Made by a program: the position numbers and the translations under genes. Below the pieces are notes generated by a model that searched no databases, was not told the DNA's origin, and saw nothing but the letters and a program-made list of their open reading frames with translations. This document shows, in pieces, positions 1 to 8,698 of a stretch of DNA of 64,000 nt. The stretch is from positions 1,426,001 through 1,490,000 of the forward strand of contig NZ_FNRQ01000001.1 in the NCBI RefSeq assembly GCF_900107685.1. Direction: 5' to 3'. Positions within the stretch are counted from its first letter, which is position 1, and the number at the start of each line of letters is the position of its first letter. This stretch comes from Paraburkholderia sartisoli. Lineage in GTDB: Bacteria; Pseudomonadota; Gammaproteobacteria; Burkholderiales; Burkholderiaceae.

Positions 1-472
1 CGGCACGTCGCTCGAGCGCGGCGCGAAGCGGCATCCGACGCTCGGACGCGGCGTGATTGTCGGCGCGGGTGCGAAGGTGCTCGGCGGTTTCACGGTTGGC
101 GCGGAAGCGAAGATCGGCTCGAACGCGGTCGTCGTGAAGCCGGTGCCGGCGGGCGGCACCGCGGTCGGCAATCCGGCGCGCGTGATCGTGCCCGCGGCCA
201 GTACGGCGGCGAAGGCGAGCGAAGCGAAACCGGCAGTCTCCCGAAGCGGCTTTTGCGCGTATGGCATCACGCCGAATGCGGACGATCCCGTGTCGCTCGC
301 GATTCACGGGCTGATCGATCACGCGGCAACGCAGACGCAGCGCATCGACGAAATCGTCGCCGCGCTGGAGCGGCTCGGCACGACGCTCGAGGCGCTGAAC
401 GGCGCGGATGCGGCGTTGCTGGATCTGCGCCGGCTGTCGGCGGCGATCGAAGGAAAAGTCGAGCAGAGTTGA
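1..472 (+). CDS. cysE: Serine O-acetyltransferase, C-terminal part (5' end outside window)
   Basis: This is the 3' part of a serine acetyltransferase gene, the first step of cysteine synthesis (acetyl-CoA plus L-serine to O-acetylserine). The visible frame starts at base 2 with [15 protein letters not shown] and continues into [20 protein letters not shown] and GNPARVIV. These are the last hexapeptide turns of the left-handed beta helix in the CysE family. A C-terminal extension of about 100 residues follows, with an FCAYGIT segment and a final helical stretch, as I recall for Burkholderia forms. The catalytic His/Asp region lies outside the window. A weak GC hairpin near 518-540 separates it from the convergent lpxH. 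A relative such as a maltose-type acetyltransferase is less likely, because the RHPTLG and GAGAKVLG blocks are typical of CysE. Confidence 0.88.
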   Translation, partial: GTSLERGAKRHPTLGRGVIVGAGAKVLGGFTVGAEAKIGSNAVVVKPVPAGGTAVGNPARVIVPAASTAAKASEAKPAVSRSGFCAYGITPNADDPVSLAIHGLIDHAATQTQRIDEIVAALERLGTTLEALNGADAALLDLRRLSAAIEGKVEQS

Positions 473-542
473 TCGCAGCTCACGCTGCGTGCGCGATTAC
501 GCGCGCGTGGCGCCCCCGGCCCGACCATGGTGTCCGGGCCTG

Positions 543-1352
543 TCAATCCAGCGGCAGCACCTTGAAGCCGCCGGCATCGATGCGCAGATAGCCGCCGCGT
601 CGCGTGCCGTGATCGAGTTCCCAGTCGGGCAGAACCCAGCGCGTGCCGCCGGGTTCGACGTGCGTCGCGGGCCGGTGCGTGTGGCCGTGAATGATCGTCT
701 TCGTCCCGGATTTGCGAAACAGCGCCGCGACCGCTTTCGGCGTCACGTCGTATTTCGGCGAGACGGGTCGCGAGCGGCCTTCCTCGCTCGCCGAGCGCAT
801 CCGTTCCGCGAGCTTCCTGCGCCACCTGAACGGCCACGCGAGAAACAGCGCCTGCACCGCCCGGTTGCGCGCGAAGCGGCGAAACACCTGATAGCCGCGA
901 TCGGCCGTACAGAGACGGTCGCCATGCGCGAGCGCGATGCGCGTGCCGAACGCGGTGATGACAAACGGATCGGGCAGCCAGATCGCGCCGGCCGCTTTCA
1001 TGAAGCGCTTGCCGAGCAGGAAGTCGCGGTTGCCATGCATGATGTAGAGCGCGATGCCGCGCTCGGTCAGCGTGTGCATCAGCGCCGCCATGCGGGCGAC
1101 GAACGGATCGCCATCGGGCGCGACGAGCATGTCGTCGCCGATCCAGTACTCGAACAGGTCGCCGAGAATGAAAACTGAATCCGCCTGAGCGGCCGTCACG
1201 CGGATGAAATGCTCGAACGCGGCGACCGTGCGCGGAATCGCCTCGCTCAAGTGAAGATCGGAGATGAAAAAAAACGGGCGTGCGGCGTGCGGGCGCGTGC
1301 CCTCGCCAGGCACGCCCGCAGCGACGCTTCGCAGCGGCGTTTCTTGCAGCAT
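543..1352 (-). CDS. lpxH: UDP-2,3-diacylglucosamine diphosphatase
   Basis: LpxH hydrolyses UDP-2,3-diacylglucosamine to lipid X and UMP, an inner-membrane-associated step of lipid A synthesis. The 269-residue product has the full calcineurin-like metallophosphatase set: SDLHL (31-35), GDLFEYWIGDD (64-74), GNRD (107-110), AHGD (142-145) and HGHTH (222-226). These supply the Asp, His and Asn ligands of the two-metal centre. Relative to the E. coli enzyme it has about 26 extra residues before SDLHL, so a later start is possible, although no better ribosome site is evident. It is the last gene of a minus-strand run TPR-ppiA-ppiB-lpxH, with a small hairpin at 1387-1411 just before it. The alternative is LpxH2 or LpxI, but the motif spacing fits LpxH. 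Confidence 0.93.
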   Translation of the reverse strand: MLQETPLRSVAAGVPGEGTRPHAARPFFFISDLHLSEAIPRTVAAFEHFIRVTAAQADSVFILGDLFEYWIGDDMLVAPDGDPFVARMAALMHTLTERGIALYIMHGNRDFLLGKRFMKAAGAIWLPDPFVITAFGTRIALAHGDRLCTADRGYQVFRRFARNRAVQALFLAWPFRWRRKLAERMRSASEEGRSRPVSPKYDVTPKAVAALFRKSGTKTIIHGHTHRPATHVEPGGTRWVLPDWELDHGTRRGGYLRIDAGGFKVLPLD

Positions 1353-1386
1353 TGAAGGTGCTCGTGATGTCCTGCGTTAAACCGGA

Positions 1387-1411
1387 AGAGGCGGCATGCA
1401 ACACCGCCTCT
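1387..1411 (-). terminator. Hairpin between ppiB and lpxH
   Basis: Perfect 8-bp stem (1387-1394 with 1404-1411, AGAGGCGG/CCGCCTCT) and a 9-base loop in the 81-base gap between ppiB and lpxH. On the minus strand only a short TT run follows, so it is at most a weak terminator or an RNA-processing site that could lower lpxH expression relative to ppiB. Confidence 0.35.
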
Positions 1412-1433
1412 CTTATCTCGCGCGATGCCGCGA

Positions 1434-1928
1434 TCAGTCGGCGATCACGGCCTTTTCGATGATCACGTCGTCGACCGGCACGTCCTGGTGAAAGCCCTTC
1501 GAGCCCGTTTTCACCTTGCGGATGGCGTCGAGCACGTCCAGACCCTCGACTACCTTGCCGAACACGGCGTAACCCCAGCCCTGCGGCGTCGGCGACGAGT
1601 GGTTCAGGAAGTCGTTGTCGTTCACGTTGATGAAGAACTGGGCCGTTGCCGAATGCGGATCGTTCGTGCGCGCCATCGCCACCGAGCCCTTGACGTTCTT
1701 CAGGCCATTGTTCGCTTCGTTCGTGACCGGCGCTTCGGTCGGCTTCTGCTTCATGCCCGGCTCGAAACCGCCGCCCTGGATCATGAAGCCGTCGATCACG
1801 CGGTGGAACACCGTGTTGTCGTAATGACCAGCCTTCACGTAGTTGAGAAAGTTTTCAACCGACTTCGGCGCTTTTTCGGCGTCCAGTTCGAGTTTGATGA
1901 TGCCGTGGTTCGTGTGCAGTTCGACCAT
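1434..1928 (-). CDS. ppiB: Peptidyl-prolyl cis-trans isomerase B, cytoplasmic cyclophilin
   Basis: Cyclophilin-type prolyl isomerase of 164 residues with no signal peptide, so it probably acts in the cytoplasm during protein folding. Family blocks are clear: [17 protein letters not shown] (Arg and Phe of the active site), [20 protein letters not shown] and [16 protein letters not shown]. The length matches E. coli PpiB (164). It lies about 110 bases downstream of ppiA, its secreted paralogue, on the same strand. The two share most of the core, which suggests an old local duplication that later split by compartment. Confidence 0.95.
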   Translation of the reverse strand: MVELHTNHGIIKLELDAEKAPKSVENFLNYVKAGHYDNTVFHRVIDGFMIQGGGFEPGMKQKPTEAPVTNEANNGLKNVKGSVAMARTNDPHSATAQFFINVNDNDFLNHSSPTPQGWGYAVFGKVVEGLDVLDAIRKVKTGSKGFHQDVPVDDVIIEKAVIAD

Positions 1929-2041
1929 GATGGGATCCTTTGACTGACAGGGGTTGAAGGGCGCGGACGGCGCCTGTCGCCGGTCCGCGCGGAGGTGTTC
2001 CCGCGGGTGCGTTCCGGCGTTCCGGACGCATTGCTATCCGC

Positions 2042-2629
2042 TTACTTGCTGACGACGGTCGCCGACTGGATCACGATCTGCTTTTGCGGCACGTCGGACA
2101 TCGGGCCGCGCGTGGTGGTCGGTTCGGCTTCGATCTTCTTCACGACGTCCATGCCCGACGTGACCTTGCCGAACACGGCGTAGCCGTTGCCGTCCGGATT
2201 CGGATAGTCGAGGCCGGCGTTATCCACCGTGTTGATGAAGAACTGCGCCGTCGCCGAATTCGGATCGCTCGTGCGCGCCATCGCCAGCGTGCCGGCTGCA
2301 TTTTTCAGGCCGTTGCGGCTTTCGAGCGGAATCGGTGCGCGCGTGGGCTTTTCGACGAAGCTCGTCGTGTAGCCGCCGCCCTGGATCATGAAGCCCGGAA
2401 TCACACGATGGAAAATCGTGCCGTTGTACTGGCCGGACTTCACGTAATCGAGGAAATTCGCGACGGTCTTCGGCGCCTTCTCGGGGAACAGTTCGACGCG
2501 AATGTCGCCTTCCGATGTCTTGAGGAGGACGGACGGATGCGCGGCCTGCGCCGGTGAACCCGTTTGTGCAAAGGCGGGTGCGTTCGCGATCAGGGCGGCG
2601 CTACCGAGCGCCAGCATCAACCATTTCAT
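2042..2629 (-). CDS. ppiA: Peptidyl-prolyl cis-trans isomerase A, periplasmic cyclophilin
   Basis: Cyclophilin with an N-terminal signal peptide (charged MKW start, hydrophobic core, likely cleavage after AFA near residue 21), so it works in the periplasm on prolyl bonds of exported proteins. The catalytic core shows [36 protein letters not shown] and [18 protein letters not shown]. It is 195 residues long, close to E. coli PpiA (190). It sits 43 bases downstream of the TPR gene on the same strand and is probably cotranscribed with it. Separation from ppiB rests on the signal peptide and the longer C-terminus. Confidence 0.93.
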   Translation of the reverse strand: MKWLMLALGSAALIANAPAFAQTGSPAQAAHPSVLLKTSEGDIRVELFPEKAPKTVANFLDYVKSGQYNGTIFHRVIPGFMIQGGGYTTSFVEKPTRAPIPLESRNGLKNAAGTLAMARTSDPNSATAQFFINTVDNAGLDYPNPDGNGYAVFGKVTSGMDVVKKIEAEPTTTRGPMSDVPQKQIVIQSATVVSK

Positions 2630-2672
2630 GTAAATCCTCGGAGTGAAAAAATCGGGATGACGAAAAGCGGAC

Positions 2673-3383
2673 CTACTGCGACGGCGCCATGTAAGGCGGC
2701 ACCGCGAGCGAGCCGCTCGGGCCGCCGAACTGGAAGGACGGGCTTTCAGTCACGTTGTTGACGGCGCGCGCGGTGTAGTCGTCGACTGATGCCGCGCTTT
2801 TGCGCGCGGGCTTCTTGCCACCTGGCGGCGGCGAGACGATCTTCTGGATATCGGCGAGGCGCTGCTGCGTCGTGCCGCTCGCGTGGCCGATGCTCTCCGC
2901 GCGCTTGTACGATTCGGCGGCAAGCCGCAGATACAGGTCGCCGAGGTTTTCGTACGCGAGACCATAATCCGGATTGACGCGGGTCGCGGTTTCGAGCGCG
3001 GCGCGGGCTTCCGGATAGCGGCCTTCCTTCGCGTACAGCGCGGCGAGGTTGTTGTAGGGCTCGGGCAGCTCCGGATACATCTGCGTAAGCGCGGTGAAGG
3101 CGGTGATGGCGTCGTCGTCGCGATTCAGGCGCGCGAGCACTGTGGCGCGCTTGAACTGCGCCTGCGCATCACGCGGATTCGACGCGATGCGCGCGTCGAG
3201 CTGCTTGAGCGCATCGCGCCAGTCTTTTTGCGCGATCGCCGCGTCGATTTGCGGTGTGCCGTCCACGACGGCTTTCGCCTGCGCGTGTGCCGCGGGACCC
3301 GTCAATACCATGAAGGCGACGCCGCAAAAGGCAGTCGCGGCGAGGGTCGCAGCGCGTCGCGCGCGGCCGCTGGAAGGTTTCAT
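2673..3383 (-). CDS. Secreted tetratricopeptide repeat protein
   Basis: 236-residue exported protein with an N-terminal signal region (basic start, hydrophobic stretch, AHAQA cleavage-like site near 33-35) followed by three to four TPR units at about residues 42-165. Canonical TPR features include KDWRDALKQLDARIASNPRD, AITAFTALTQMYP and YNNLAALYAKEGRYPEA. The tail is Lys/Pro-rich and then Gly/Ser-rich, and probably disordered. The start at MKPSSGR is preferred over longer upstream frames because it begins the signal peptide. TPR proteins of this kind serve as scaffolds, and the partner is unknown. Its position before two cyclophilins suggests a link to envelope protein folding, which is inference. 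Confidence 0.8.
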   Translation of the reverse strand: MKPSSGRARRAATLAATAFCGVAFMVLTGPAAHAQAKAVVDGTPQIDAAIAQKDWRDALKQLDARIASNPRDAQAQFKRATVLARLNRDDDAITAFTALTQMYPELPEPYNNLAALYAKEGRYPEARAALETATRVNPDYGLAYENLGDLYLRLAAESYKRAESIGHASGTTQQRLADIQKIVSPPPGGKKPARKSAASVDDYTARAVNNVTESPSFQFGGPSGSLAVPPYMAPSQ

Positions 3384-3581
3384 AGGCTCAGGTCTGGGTG
3401 TTATACTCCGACCCATTCTAACAAAAGGTCTGCGCGTTCCGTTGAACCACAGACTGTCTTTTCGCCACTCGTGGTCGTCTCCGCCTTGAATGCAGCCTGA
3501 CCGCAGCACGAAATGCCCCGGTTTGCTGTCAGCTTCGTTTGCCTGCTGTCCCTGTCGTACCCGTCCAGGTTGTGAAGCCAG

Positions 3582-3620
3582 GTTTTGAAATCGGGTTTTA
3601 AAATCGGGTTTTGAAGCGCC
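3582..3620. repeat. 13-bp tandem repeat upstream of cysS
   Basis: Two near-identical 13-mers (GTTTTGAAATCGG at 3582 and GTTTTAAAATCGG at 3595) followed by a partial third unit from 3608. They lie 57-95 bases before the cysS start, in the 293-base divergent gap between the TPR gene and cysS. The rest of that gap holds a minus-strand TATAAC-like hexamer near the TPR start and no gene that I can support. Confidence 0.6.
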
Positions 3621-3676
3621 GGGTGCAGCATGCACGTAACACAATGCGGATTTCTTTCGGCCCACGCATCGTCTCT

Positions 3677-5074
3677 ATGGAATCTCTGCGCATCTACAAC
3701 ACGCTCGCGCGTGACAAGCAATCTTTCGTGCCACGTGAAGCGGGCGTCGTGCGGATGTATGTCTGCGGGATGACCGTGTACGACTACTGCCACGTCGGTC
3801 ATGCGCGCGTGATGGTGGTGTTCGATATCGTTCAGCGCTGGCTGCGTACACTGGGCTATCAGGTCACGTATGTGCGCAACATCACGGATATCGATGACAA
3901 GATCATTCGACGCGCCGTCGAAAATGGCGAGACAATCAAGTCGCTGACCGACCGCTTTATCGCCGCGCTGCATGAAGACGCGGACGCGCTCGGCATCGCG
4001 CGGCCCGATATCGAGCCGCGTGCCACCGACTTCATTCCGCAGATGCTCGGCATGATCGAGACGCTCGAAGCAAATGGCTATGCATATCAGGCGAGCGACG
4101 GCGACGTGAACTATGCCGTGCGCAGGTTCGCGAACTACGGAAAGCTTTCGGGCAAGTCGATCGAGGACCTGCGCGCGGGCGAACGCGTCGCGGCGAACGA
4201 TGCGAAACAGGACCCGCTCGACTTCGTATTGTGGAAGCAGTCGAAGCCGGAAGAACCCGCCGACACCGGCTGGGATTCGAAATACGGGCGTGGGCGTCCC
4301 GGCTGGCATATTGAATGCTCGGCGATGAGTTGCAGCCTGCTCGGCGAGCACTTCGACATTCACGGCGGCGGCCAGGACCTGCAGTTTCCGCACCATGAAA
4401 ACGAACTGGCGCAGAGCGAGGGTGCGTCGGGGCAAACGTTTGTCAATTACTGGATGCACAACGGCTACGTGCAGATCGACAATGAGAAGATGTCGAAGTC
4501 GCTCGGCAACTTCTTCACGATTCGCGAAGTGCTTGCGCGATACGATGCTGAAGTCGTACGCTTTTTCATCGCGCGCGCGCATTACCGCTCGCCGCTGAAC
4601 TACAGCGATACGCACATCGACGACGCGCGCAGTGCGCTCACGCGTCTTTACACTGCGCTGAAGGACGTCACGGCGGATGATGCGGCACTCGACTGGAACG
4701 AAGCGCACGCGCAACGTTTCCAGGCCGCGATGAACGACGACTTCAATACGCCTGTTGCGGTGTCGGTGCTGTTCGAACTGGCGAGCGAAGTGAACCGTAC
4801 GCGCGATGCAGCGCTCGCACGACAATTGCGTGCGCTCGGACGTCTGCTGGGTCTCCTCGGCCGCGAGCCACGCGTCTTTTTGCAGCAGGCCGCGGGCAGC
4901 GCGAACGGGGGCACACTCGATGCCGCCGCGATCGAAGCAAGGATCGCGGCACGTGTCGCCGCCAAGCAGGCGAAAGATTATGCCGAAGCAGACCGGATCC
5001 GGGCGGAGTTGCTCGAGGCCGGTATTGCACTTGAAGACAAACCGGGCGGGTTGACCGAGTGGCGCCGCGTGTGA
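3677..5074 (+). CDS. cysS: Cysteinyl-tRNA synthetase
   Basis: Class I aminoacyl-tRNA synthetase that charges tRNA-Cys. The 465-residue product, from ATG 3677, begins [15 protein letters not shown], matching the family start, and is preferred over upstream TTG/ATG options. It shows the Zn-ligand and HIGH-like region ([19 protein letters not shown]), [10 protein letters not shown], a second Zn site ([10 protein letters not shown] and [15 protein letters not shown]), and [10 protein letters not shown]. The C-terminal helical anticodon-binding part ends with the usual [14 protein letters not shown] element. It is divergent from the TPR gene and followed 47 bases on by the glycosylase gene. Confidence 0.97.
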   Translation: MESLRIYNTLARDKQSFVPREAGVVRMYVCGMTVYDYCHVGHARVMVVFDIVQRWLRTLGYQVTYVRNITDIDDKIIRRAVENGETIKSLTDRFIAALHEDADALGIARPDIEPRATDFIPQMLGMIETLEANGYAYQASDGDVNYAVRRFANYGKLSGKSIEDLRAGERVAANDAKQDPLDFVLWKQSKPEEPADTGWDSKYGRGRPGWHIECSAMSCSLLGEHFDIHGGGQDLQFPHHENELAQSEGASGQTFVNYWMHNGYVQIDNEKMSKSLGNFFTIREVLARYDAEVVRFFIARAHYRSPLNYSDTHIDDARSALTRLYTALKDVTADDAALDWNEAHAQRFQAAMNDDFNTPVAVSVLFELASEVNRTRDAALARQLRALGRLLGLLGREPRVFLQQAAGSANGGTLDAAAIEARIAARVAAKQAKDYAEADRIRAELLEAGIALEDKPGGLTEWRRV

Positions 5075-5121
5075 GCGCACCCCGAACATCCCTCTGATCG
5101 ACTCGCCAGGCAGGAGGCAGG

Positions 5122-6147
5122 ATGGCAACGGCCACGAAGACGCCGGCTAAACGGGCCGCGTCTCAGACAGGCGCGACAGCCGCGGTGAAAACGACGCGCG
5201 CACGCAGTAACGCAAGCCCCTCGCTGAAGGCCGCTTCGACAGCGGGCAACGGCGCAACGGCAGTCGCGAAAGCGTCTGCCGGACTCGCCACGAAAGTGGC
5301 GGGCAAGCGCGCGCTCAACGGCGCGTCGCATGCGCCGCGCAAGCTGGCGAAACCCGTGCGCAAGCCGCAGGCGAAAGGCAACGGCGCGTTGCCGGCGGAA
5401 CGCGTTGACGGCGTACAGGAACTCGCACGCGACACGCTGCATGATGGCGAAGTCGTGCGCAAAACCCGAGCATCGACGTCGAGCGAAGTCGCCGTGCCGG
5501 TGCAGACCGGCGGGCTCACGCCCGAGGTGACGCGTCCGCCATACTGGGACAAGGCCTGCGCCGATCTCGTCAAGCGCGACCGCATTCTCAAGAAGCTGAT
5601 CCCGAAGTTCGGCCCCGTGCATCTGCTGAGCCGCGGCGATCCGTTCGTGACGCTCGCGCGCTCGGTCGTCGGCCAGCAGATTTCCGTCGCGGCCGCACAG
5701 GCCGTGTGGCAACGCGTCGAAACGGCGTGTCCAAAGCTCGTGCCGCAGCAGTTCATCAAGCTGGGGCAGGCGAAGCTGATGGCATGCGGACTCTCGAAGC
5801 GCAAGTCGGAATACGTGCTTGATCTCGCGCAACACTTTGTGTCGGGCGCGCTGCACGTCGGCAAGTGGGAGTCGATGGAAGACGAGGCGGTGATCGCCGA
5901 GCTCACGCAGATTCGCGGCATCGGCCGGTGGACGGCGGAGATGTTCCTCATCTTCAACCTGTCGCGTCCGGACGTCCTGCCGCTCGACGACCTCGGCCTG
6001 ATCCGCGCGATCAGCGTGAACTACTTCAGCGGCGAGCCCGTCACGCGCAGCGAGGCGCGCGAGGTCGCGGCGAACTGGGAGCCGTGGCGCACCGTGGCCA
6101 CCTGGTATATGTGGCGTAGTCTCGACCCGTTGCCGGTTGACTATTAA
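5122..6147 (+). CDS. DNA-3-methyladenine glycosylase II family (HhH-GPD) with basic tail
   Basis: Base-excision repair glycosylase of the AlkA/HhH-GPD superfamily, expected to release alkylated purines. Residues from about 145 form the catalytic domain: LARSVVGQQISVAAAQAVW, GLSKRKSEYVLDLAQHF, the helix-hairpin-helix IRGIGRWTAEMFLIF (about 263-278), and LPLDDLGLIRAI with the catalytic Asp at 289 or 290. Residues 1 to about 120 are unlike AlkA. They are rich in Ala, Lys, Thr and Arg, with AKP-like pieces reminiscent of histone H1-type tails, and probably bind DNA non-specifically. The start has a strong AGGAGG site. It lies between cysS and accA. The substrate range cannot be read from sequence. 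Confidence 0.85.
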   Translation: MATATKTPAKRAASQTGATAAVKTTRARSNASPSLKAASTAGNGATAVAKASAGLATKVAGKRALNGASHAPRKLAKPVRKPQAKGNGALPAERVDGVQELARDTLHDGEVVRKTRASTSSEVAVPVQTGGLTPEVTRPPYWDKACADLVKRDRILKKLIPKFGPVHLLSRGDPFVTLARSVVGQQISVAAAQAVWQRVETACPKLVPQQFIKLGQAKLMACGLSKRKSEYVLDLAQHFVSGALHVGKWESMEDEAVIAELTQIRGIGRWTAEMFLIFNLSRPDVLPLDDLGLIRAISVNYFSGEPVTRSEAREVAANWEPWRTVATWYMWRSLDPLPVDY

Positions 6148-6162
6148 GCGATTCAACGTGTG

Positions 6163-6187
6163 ACTATCAATATCTCGAAATGATAGT
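6163..6187. promoter_or_regulatory. Inverted repeat upstream of accA promoter
   Basis: ACTATCA (6163-6169) and TGATAGT (6181-6187) form a 7-bp inverted repeat with an 11-base AT-rich centre, ending 12 bases before a TTGACA hexamer. It could be an operator, or a weak terminator for the glycosylase gene. No protein can be assigned. Confidence 0.35.
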
Positions 6188-6199
6188 TTAGACGCGGTT

Positions 6200-6227
6200 T
6201 TGACATGGCTGGGCGCGGTTAGAATAC
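6200..6227 (+). promoter_or_regulatory. Putative sigma-70 promoter of accA
   Basis: A perfect -35 hexamer TTGACA (6200-6205) is followed by TAGAAT at 6220, only 14 bases away, or GAATAC at 6222 with a 16-base spacer. The accA ATG is about 35 bases further on. The -35 is good but the -10 placement is uncertain. Confidence 0.42.
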
Positions 6228-6258
6228 GCGCTGCCGGTAAGTCCAAGGATTACAACCA

Positions 6259-7230
6259 ATGAAGACCACGTTTCTGGATTTCGAACAGCCGATCGCTGAA
6301 CTCGAAGCGAAGATCGAAGAATTGCGCTTCGTGCAGGACGATTCGGCCGTCGATATTTCGGAAGAGATCGAGCGGCTGTCGAAGAAGAGCCAGCAACTCA
6401 CCAAAGACCTCTACGCGAACCTGAGTCCGTGGCAGGTTTCGCAGATCGCGCGTCATCCGCAGCGTCCGTATACGTTCGACTACGTGAGCGAACTGTTCAC
6501 CGATTTCCACGAGCTTCATGGCGACCGCAACTATGCGGACGACCTGTCGATCGTCGGCGGCCTCGCGCGTTTCAACGGCCAGCCGTGCATGGTGATCGGC
6601 CACCAGAAGGGCCGCGACACGAAGGAGCGCGCGCTGCGCAACTTCGGCATGCCGCGCCCGGAAGGCTATCGCAAGGCCGAGCGTTTCATGCGCCTCGCCG
6701 AGAAATTCGGCCTGCCCATTTTCACGTTCATCGACACACCGGGCGCCTACCCGGGCATCGGCGCGGAAGAGCGCGGCCAGTCGGAAGCGATCGGCCGCAA
6801 CCTGTACGTGATGGCCGAGCTGAAGACGCCGATCATCGCGACGATCATCGGCGAGGGCGGTTCGGGCGGCGCGCTCGCGATCGCCGTCGGTGACAGCGTG
6901 CTGATGCTGCAGTTCTCGACCTATTCGGTGATCTCGCCCGAAGGTTGTGCGTCGATTCTGTGGAAGAGCGCCGCGAAGGCACCGGAAGCCGCCGAGGCAC
7001 TCGGCCTGACCGCGCATCGTCTGAAGGCGCTGGGCCTCATCGACAAGATCGTCAACGAGCCGCTCGGCGGCGCGCATCGCGATCCGAAGGGCATGGCAGC
7101 CATGCTGCGCCGTGCGCTGGCCGATTCGCTGCGCCAGTTCCAGGGCATGAGCATTCAGGACCTGAAGCAACGCCGTTTCGAACGCCTGATGGCATACGGC
7201 AAGTTCAAGGAAACGACGCCGGGCGCATAA
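6259..7230 (+). CDS. accA: Acetyl-CoA carboxylase carboxyltransferase subunit alpha
   Basis: AccA pairs with AccD to transfer the carboxyl group from biotin-BCCP to acetyl-CoA, making malonyl-CoA for fatty acid synthesis in the cytoplasm. The 323-residue product matches the family length (E. coli 319). It starts [20 protein letters not shown] and carries [18 protein letters not shown], the crotonase-like oxyanion segments [18 protein letters not shown] and [15 protein letters not shown], and [14 protein letters not shown]. tilS follows 40 bases later. fabI, another fatty acid synthesis gene, is 4 kb away but in a separate unit. Confidence 0.98.
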   Translation: MKTTFLDFEQPIAELEAKIEELRFVQDDSAVDISEEIERLSKKSQQLTKDLYANLSPWQVSQIARHPQRPYTFDYVSELFTDFHELHGDRNYADDLSIVGGLARFNGQPCMVIGHQKGRDTKERALRNFGMPRPEGYRKAERFMRLAEKFGLPIFTFIDTPGAYPGIGAEERGQSEAIGRNLYVMAELKTPIIATIIGEGGSGGALAIAVGDSVLMLQFSTYSVISPEGCASILWKSAAKAPEAAEALGLTAHRLKALGLIDKIVNEPLGGAHRDPKGMAAMLRRALADSLRQFQGMSIQDLKQRRFERLMAYGKFKETTPGA

Positions 7231-7270
7231 GCCGGCGTCCGTTCTCGAGGGCGCATCGCGCCTTTTCGCC

Positions 7271-8698
7271 GTGACTCCTCCCACTGAAAATCCCGCCGAC
7301 CGCCTCGTTCTCGATGCGGTCGGCGCGGCGTTTGCCGCGCTGCCTGCCGGCGCGCGCGTCGCCATCGCGTTTAGCGGCGGGCTCGACTCGACGTCGCTGC
7401 TCGACGCGGCGGTGCGCACCGGCGGCGCGGCGCGTTGCGTGGCGTTGCATATCCATCATGGCCTGAGCCCGCACGCCGACGAATGGCTCGCGCATTGCGA
7501 CGCGTTCGCGCGCGAACGGGGCGTGACGTTCGAGGCGCGGCATGTCGACGTGCCGCGCGAAACCGGCGTGAGCATCGAGGCCGCGGCGCGCGACGCGCGC
7601 TACCGCGCGCTCGACGCGATGTGCGCGGGGCACGGTGTATCGGCGATGTGGCTCGCGCAGCATGCGGACGATCAGGCCGAAACGGTGCTGCTGCAATTGC
7701 TGCGCGGGGCAGGGCTTGCCGGCCTCGCCGCGATGGCGCCCGGGCGGCTCGCGCCGGGCGCGCGGATCGTGCGGATGAGGCCTTTGCTGCACGTGCTGCG
7801 CGCGCAACTGGAACAGTATGCGCATGCGCGCGACCTGAGCTGGATCGACGACGAATCGAACGCGGACACGCGTTACGCACGCAACGCGCTGCGTCACGAA
7901 GTGTTGCCGCAACTGGCCGTCCATTTTCCGGGTTTTCGCGACGCGCTCTCGCGTACCGCGACGCATGCCGCCGCCGCCCAGCGTCTGCTCGACGAGCTTG
8001 CGCGCATCGATATGCAGGTGGCCGCCCGTGATGATGCGCGCGCATTGTCGCGTGACGCGTTGCTCGCGCTCGACGACGAACGCGCCGTCAATCTCCTGCG
8101 TTACTGGATGCGCACGCTTGGCCTGCCGGCGGCGTCGACCGCGCGCCTCGCCGACGCGCTGCGCCAGCTTCGCGACGTCACGCGCGATCACGGCATGCGG
8201 GTCGACCACGCGGGTCAGAGCCTGCGCAACTATCGGGACGACATTTTCTGGGAAGCGGGCGACAGCGCCGAACCCGCCGATGAAACCGCGATCGGCACAC
8301 GGCCCGTGAGCGAACTGACGTGGCGCGGCGAATCGATCTGGCGTTTGCCGCAGTGGCGCGGCACGTTCGTGTTCGCCGAAGTCGAAGCGGACGACCCCGA
8401 CGCGATCGCCGAGCCGCTGCTCACGCGTGCGCTGCTGTCGGCGCGTGCGCGAGCGGGCGGCGAGCGCATGCGTGTGGACGCGAACGGATCGAGCCGGACG
8501 CTGAAAAACCTGTTCCAGGAGCGCGGCGTGCCGTCATGGAAGCGCGATGTGCCGCTCGTTTTCAGCGGCGACGCGCTGCTCTTCGTGCCGCTCATCGGCG
8601 TCAACCGGGAGACGGCCATCATCGCCGCCGATGAAGCCGAGGCCAACGCGTCACGCTATTTCCGCCTCGACTGGCGTCCGGATGTGCTGATCACCTGA
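7271..8698 (+). CDS. tilS: tRNA(Ile)-lysidine synthase
   Basis: TilS attaches lysine to C34 of tRNA-Ile(CAU) using ATP, changing its decoding from AUG to AUA. The 475-residue product has the PP-loop motif AFSGGLDSTSLL (about 34-45), the HIHHGLSPHADEW region, AQHADDQAETVLLQLLRG, and the Ile-tRNA-binding middle and C-terminal (TilS_C) parts with FQERGVPSWKRDVPLVF. The start is GTG at 7271, just 40 bases after accA, and is the start that places the PP-loop at the usual distance. Expected to be essential. Downstream is a long leader before lysC. Confidence 0.95.
   Translation: MTPPTENPADRLVLDAVGAAFAALPAGARVAIAFSGGLDSTSLLDAAVRTGGAARCVALHIHHGLSPHADEWLAHCDAFARERGVTFEARHVDVPRETGVSIEAAARDARYRALDAMCAGHGVSAMWLAQHADDQAETVLLQLLRGAGLAGLAAMAPGRLAPGARIVRMRPLLHVLRAQLEQYAHARDLSWIDDESNADTRYARNALRHEVLPQLAVHFPGFRDALSRTATHAAAAQRLLDELARIDMQVAARDDARALSRDALLALDDERAVNLLRYWMRTLGLPAASTARLADALRQLRDVTRDHGMRVDHAGQSLRNYRDDIFWEAGDSAEPADETAIGTRPVSELTWRGESIWRLPQWRGTFVFAEVEADDPDAIAEPLLTRALLSARARAGGERMRVDANGSSRTLKNLFQERGVPSWKRDVPLVFSGDALLFVPLIGVNRETAIIAADEAEANASRYFRLDWRPDVLIT

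Noticed and set aside
518-540. Terminator between cysE and lpxH
   Set aside because: Only a 6-bp GC stem with an 11-base loop and no T run on either strand. Too weak to annotate.
2673-3665. Longer version of the TPR protein starting near 3665
   Set aside because: It would overlap the cysS leader and hide the signal peptide that begins at MKPSSGR (3383).
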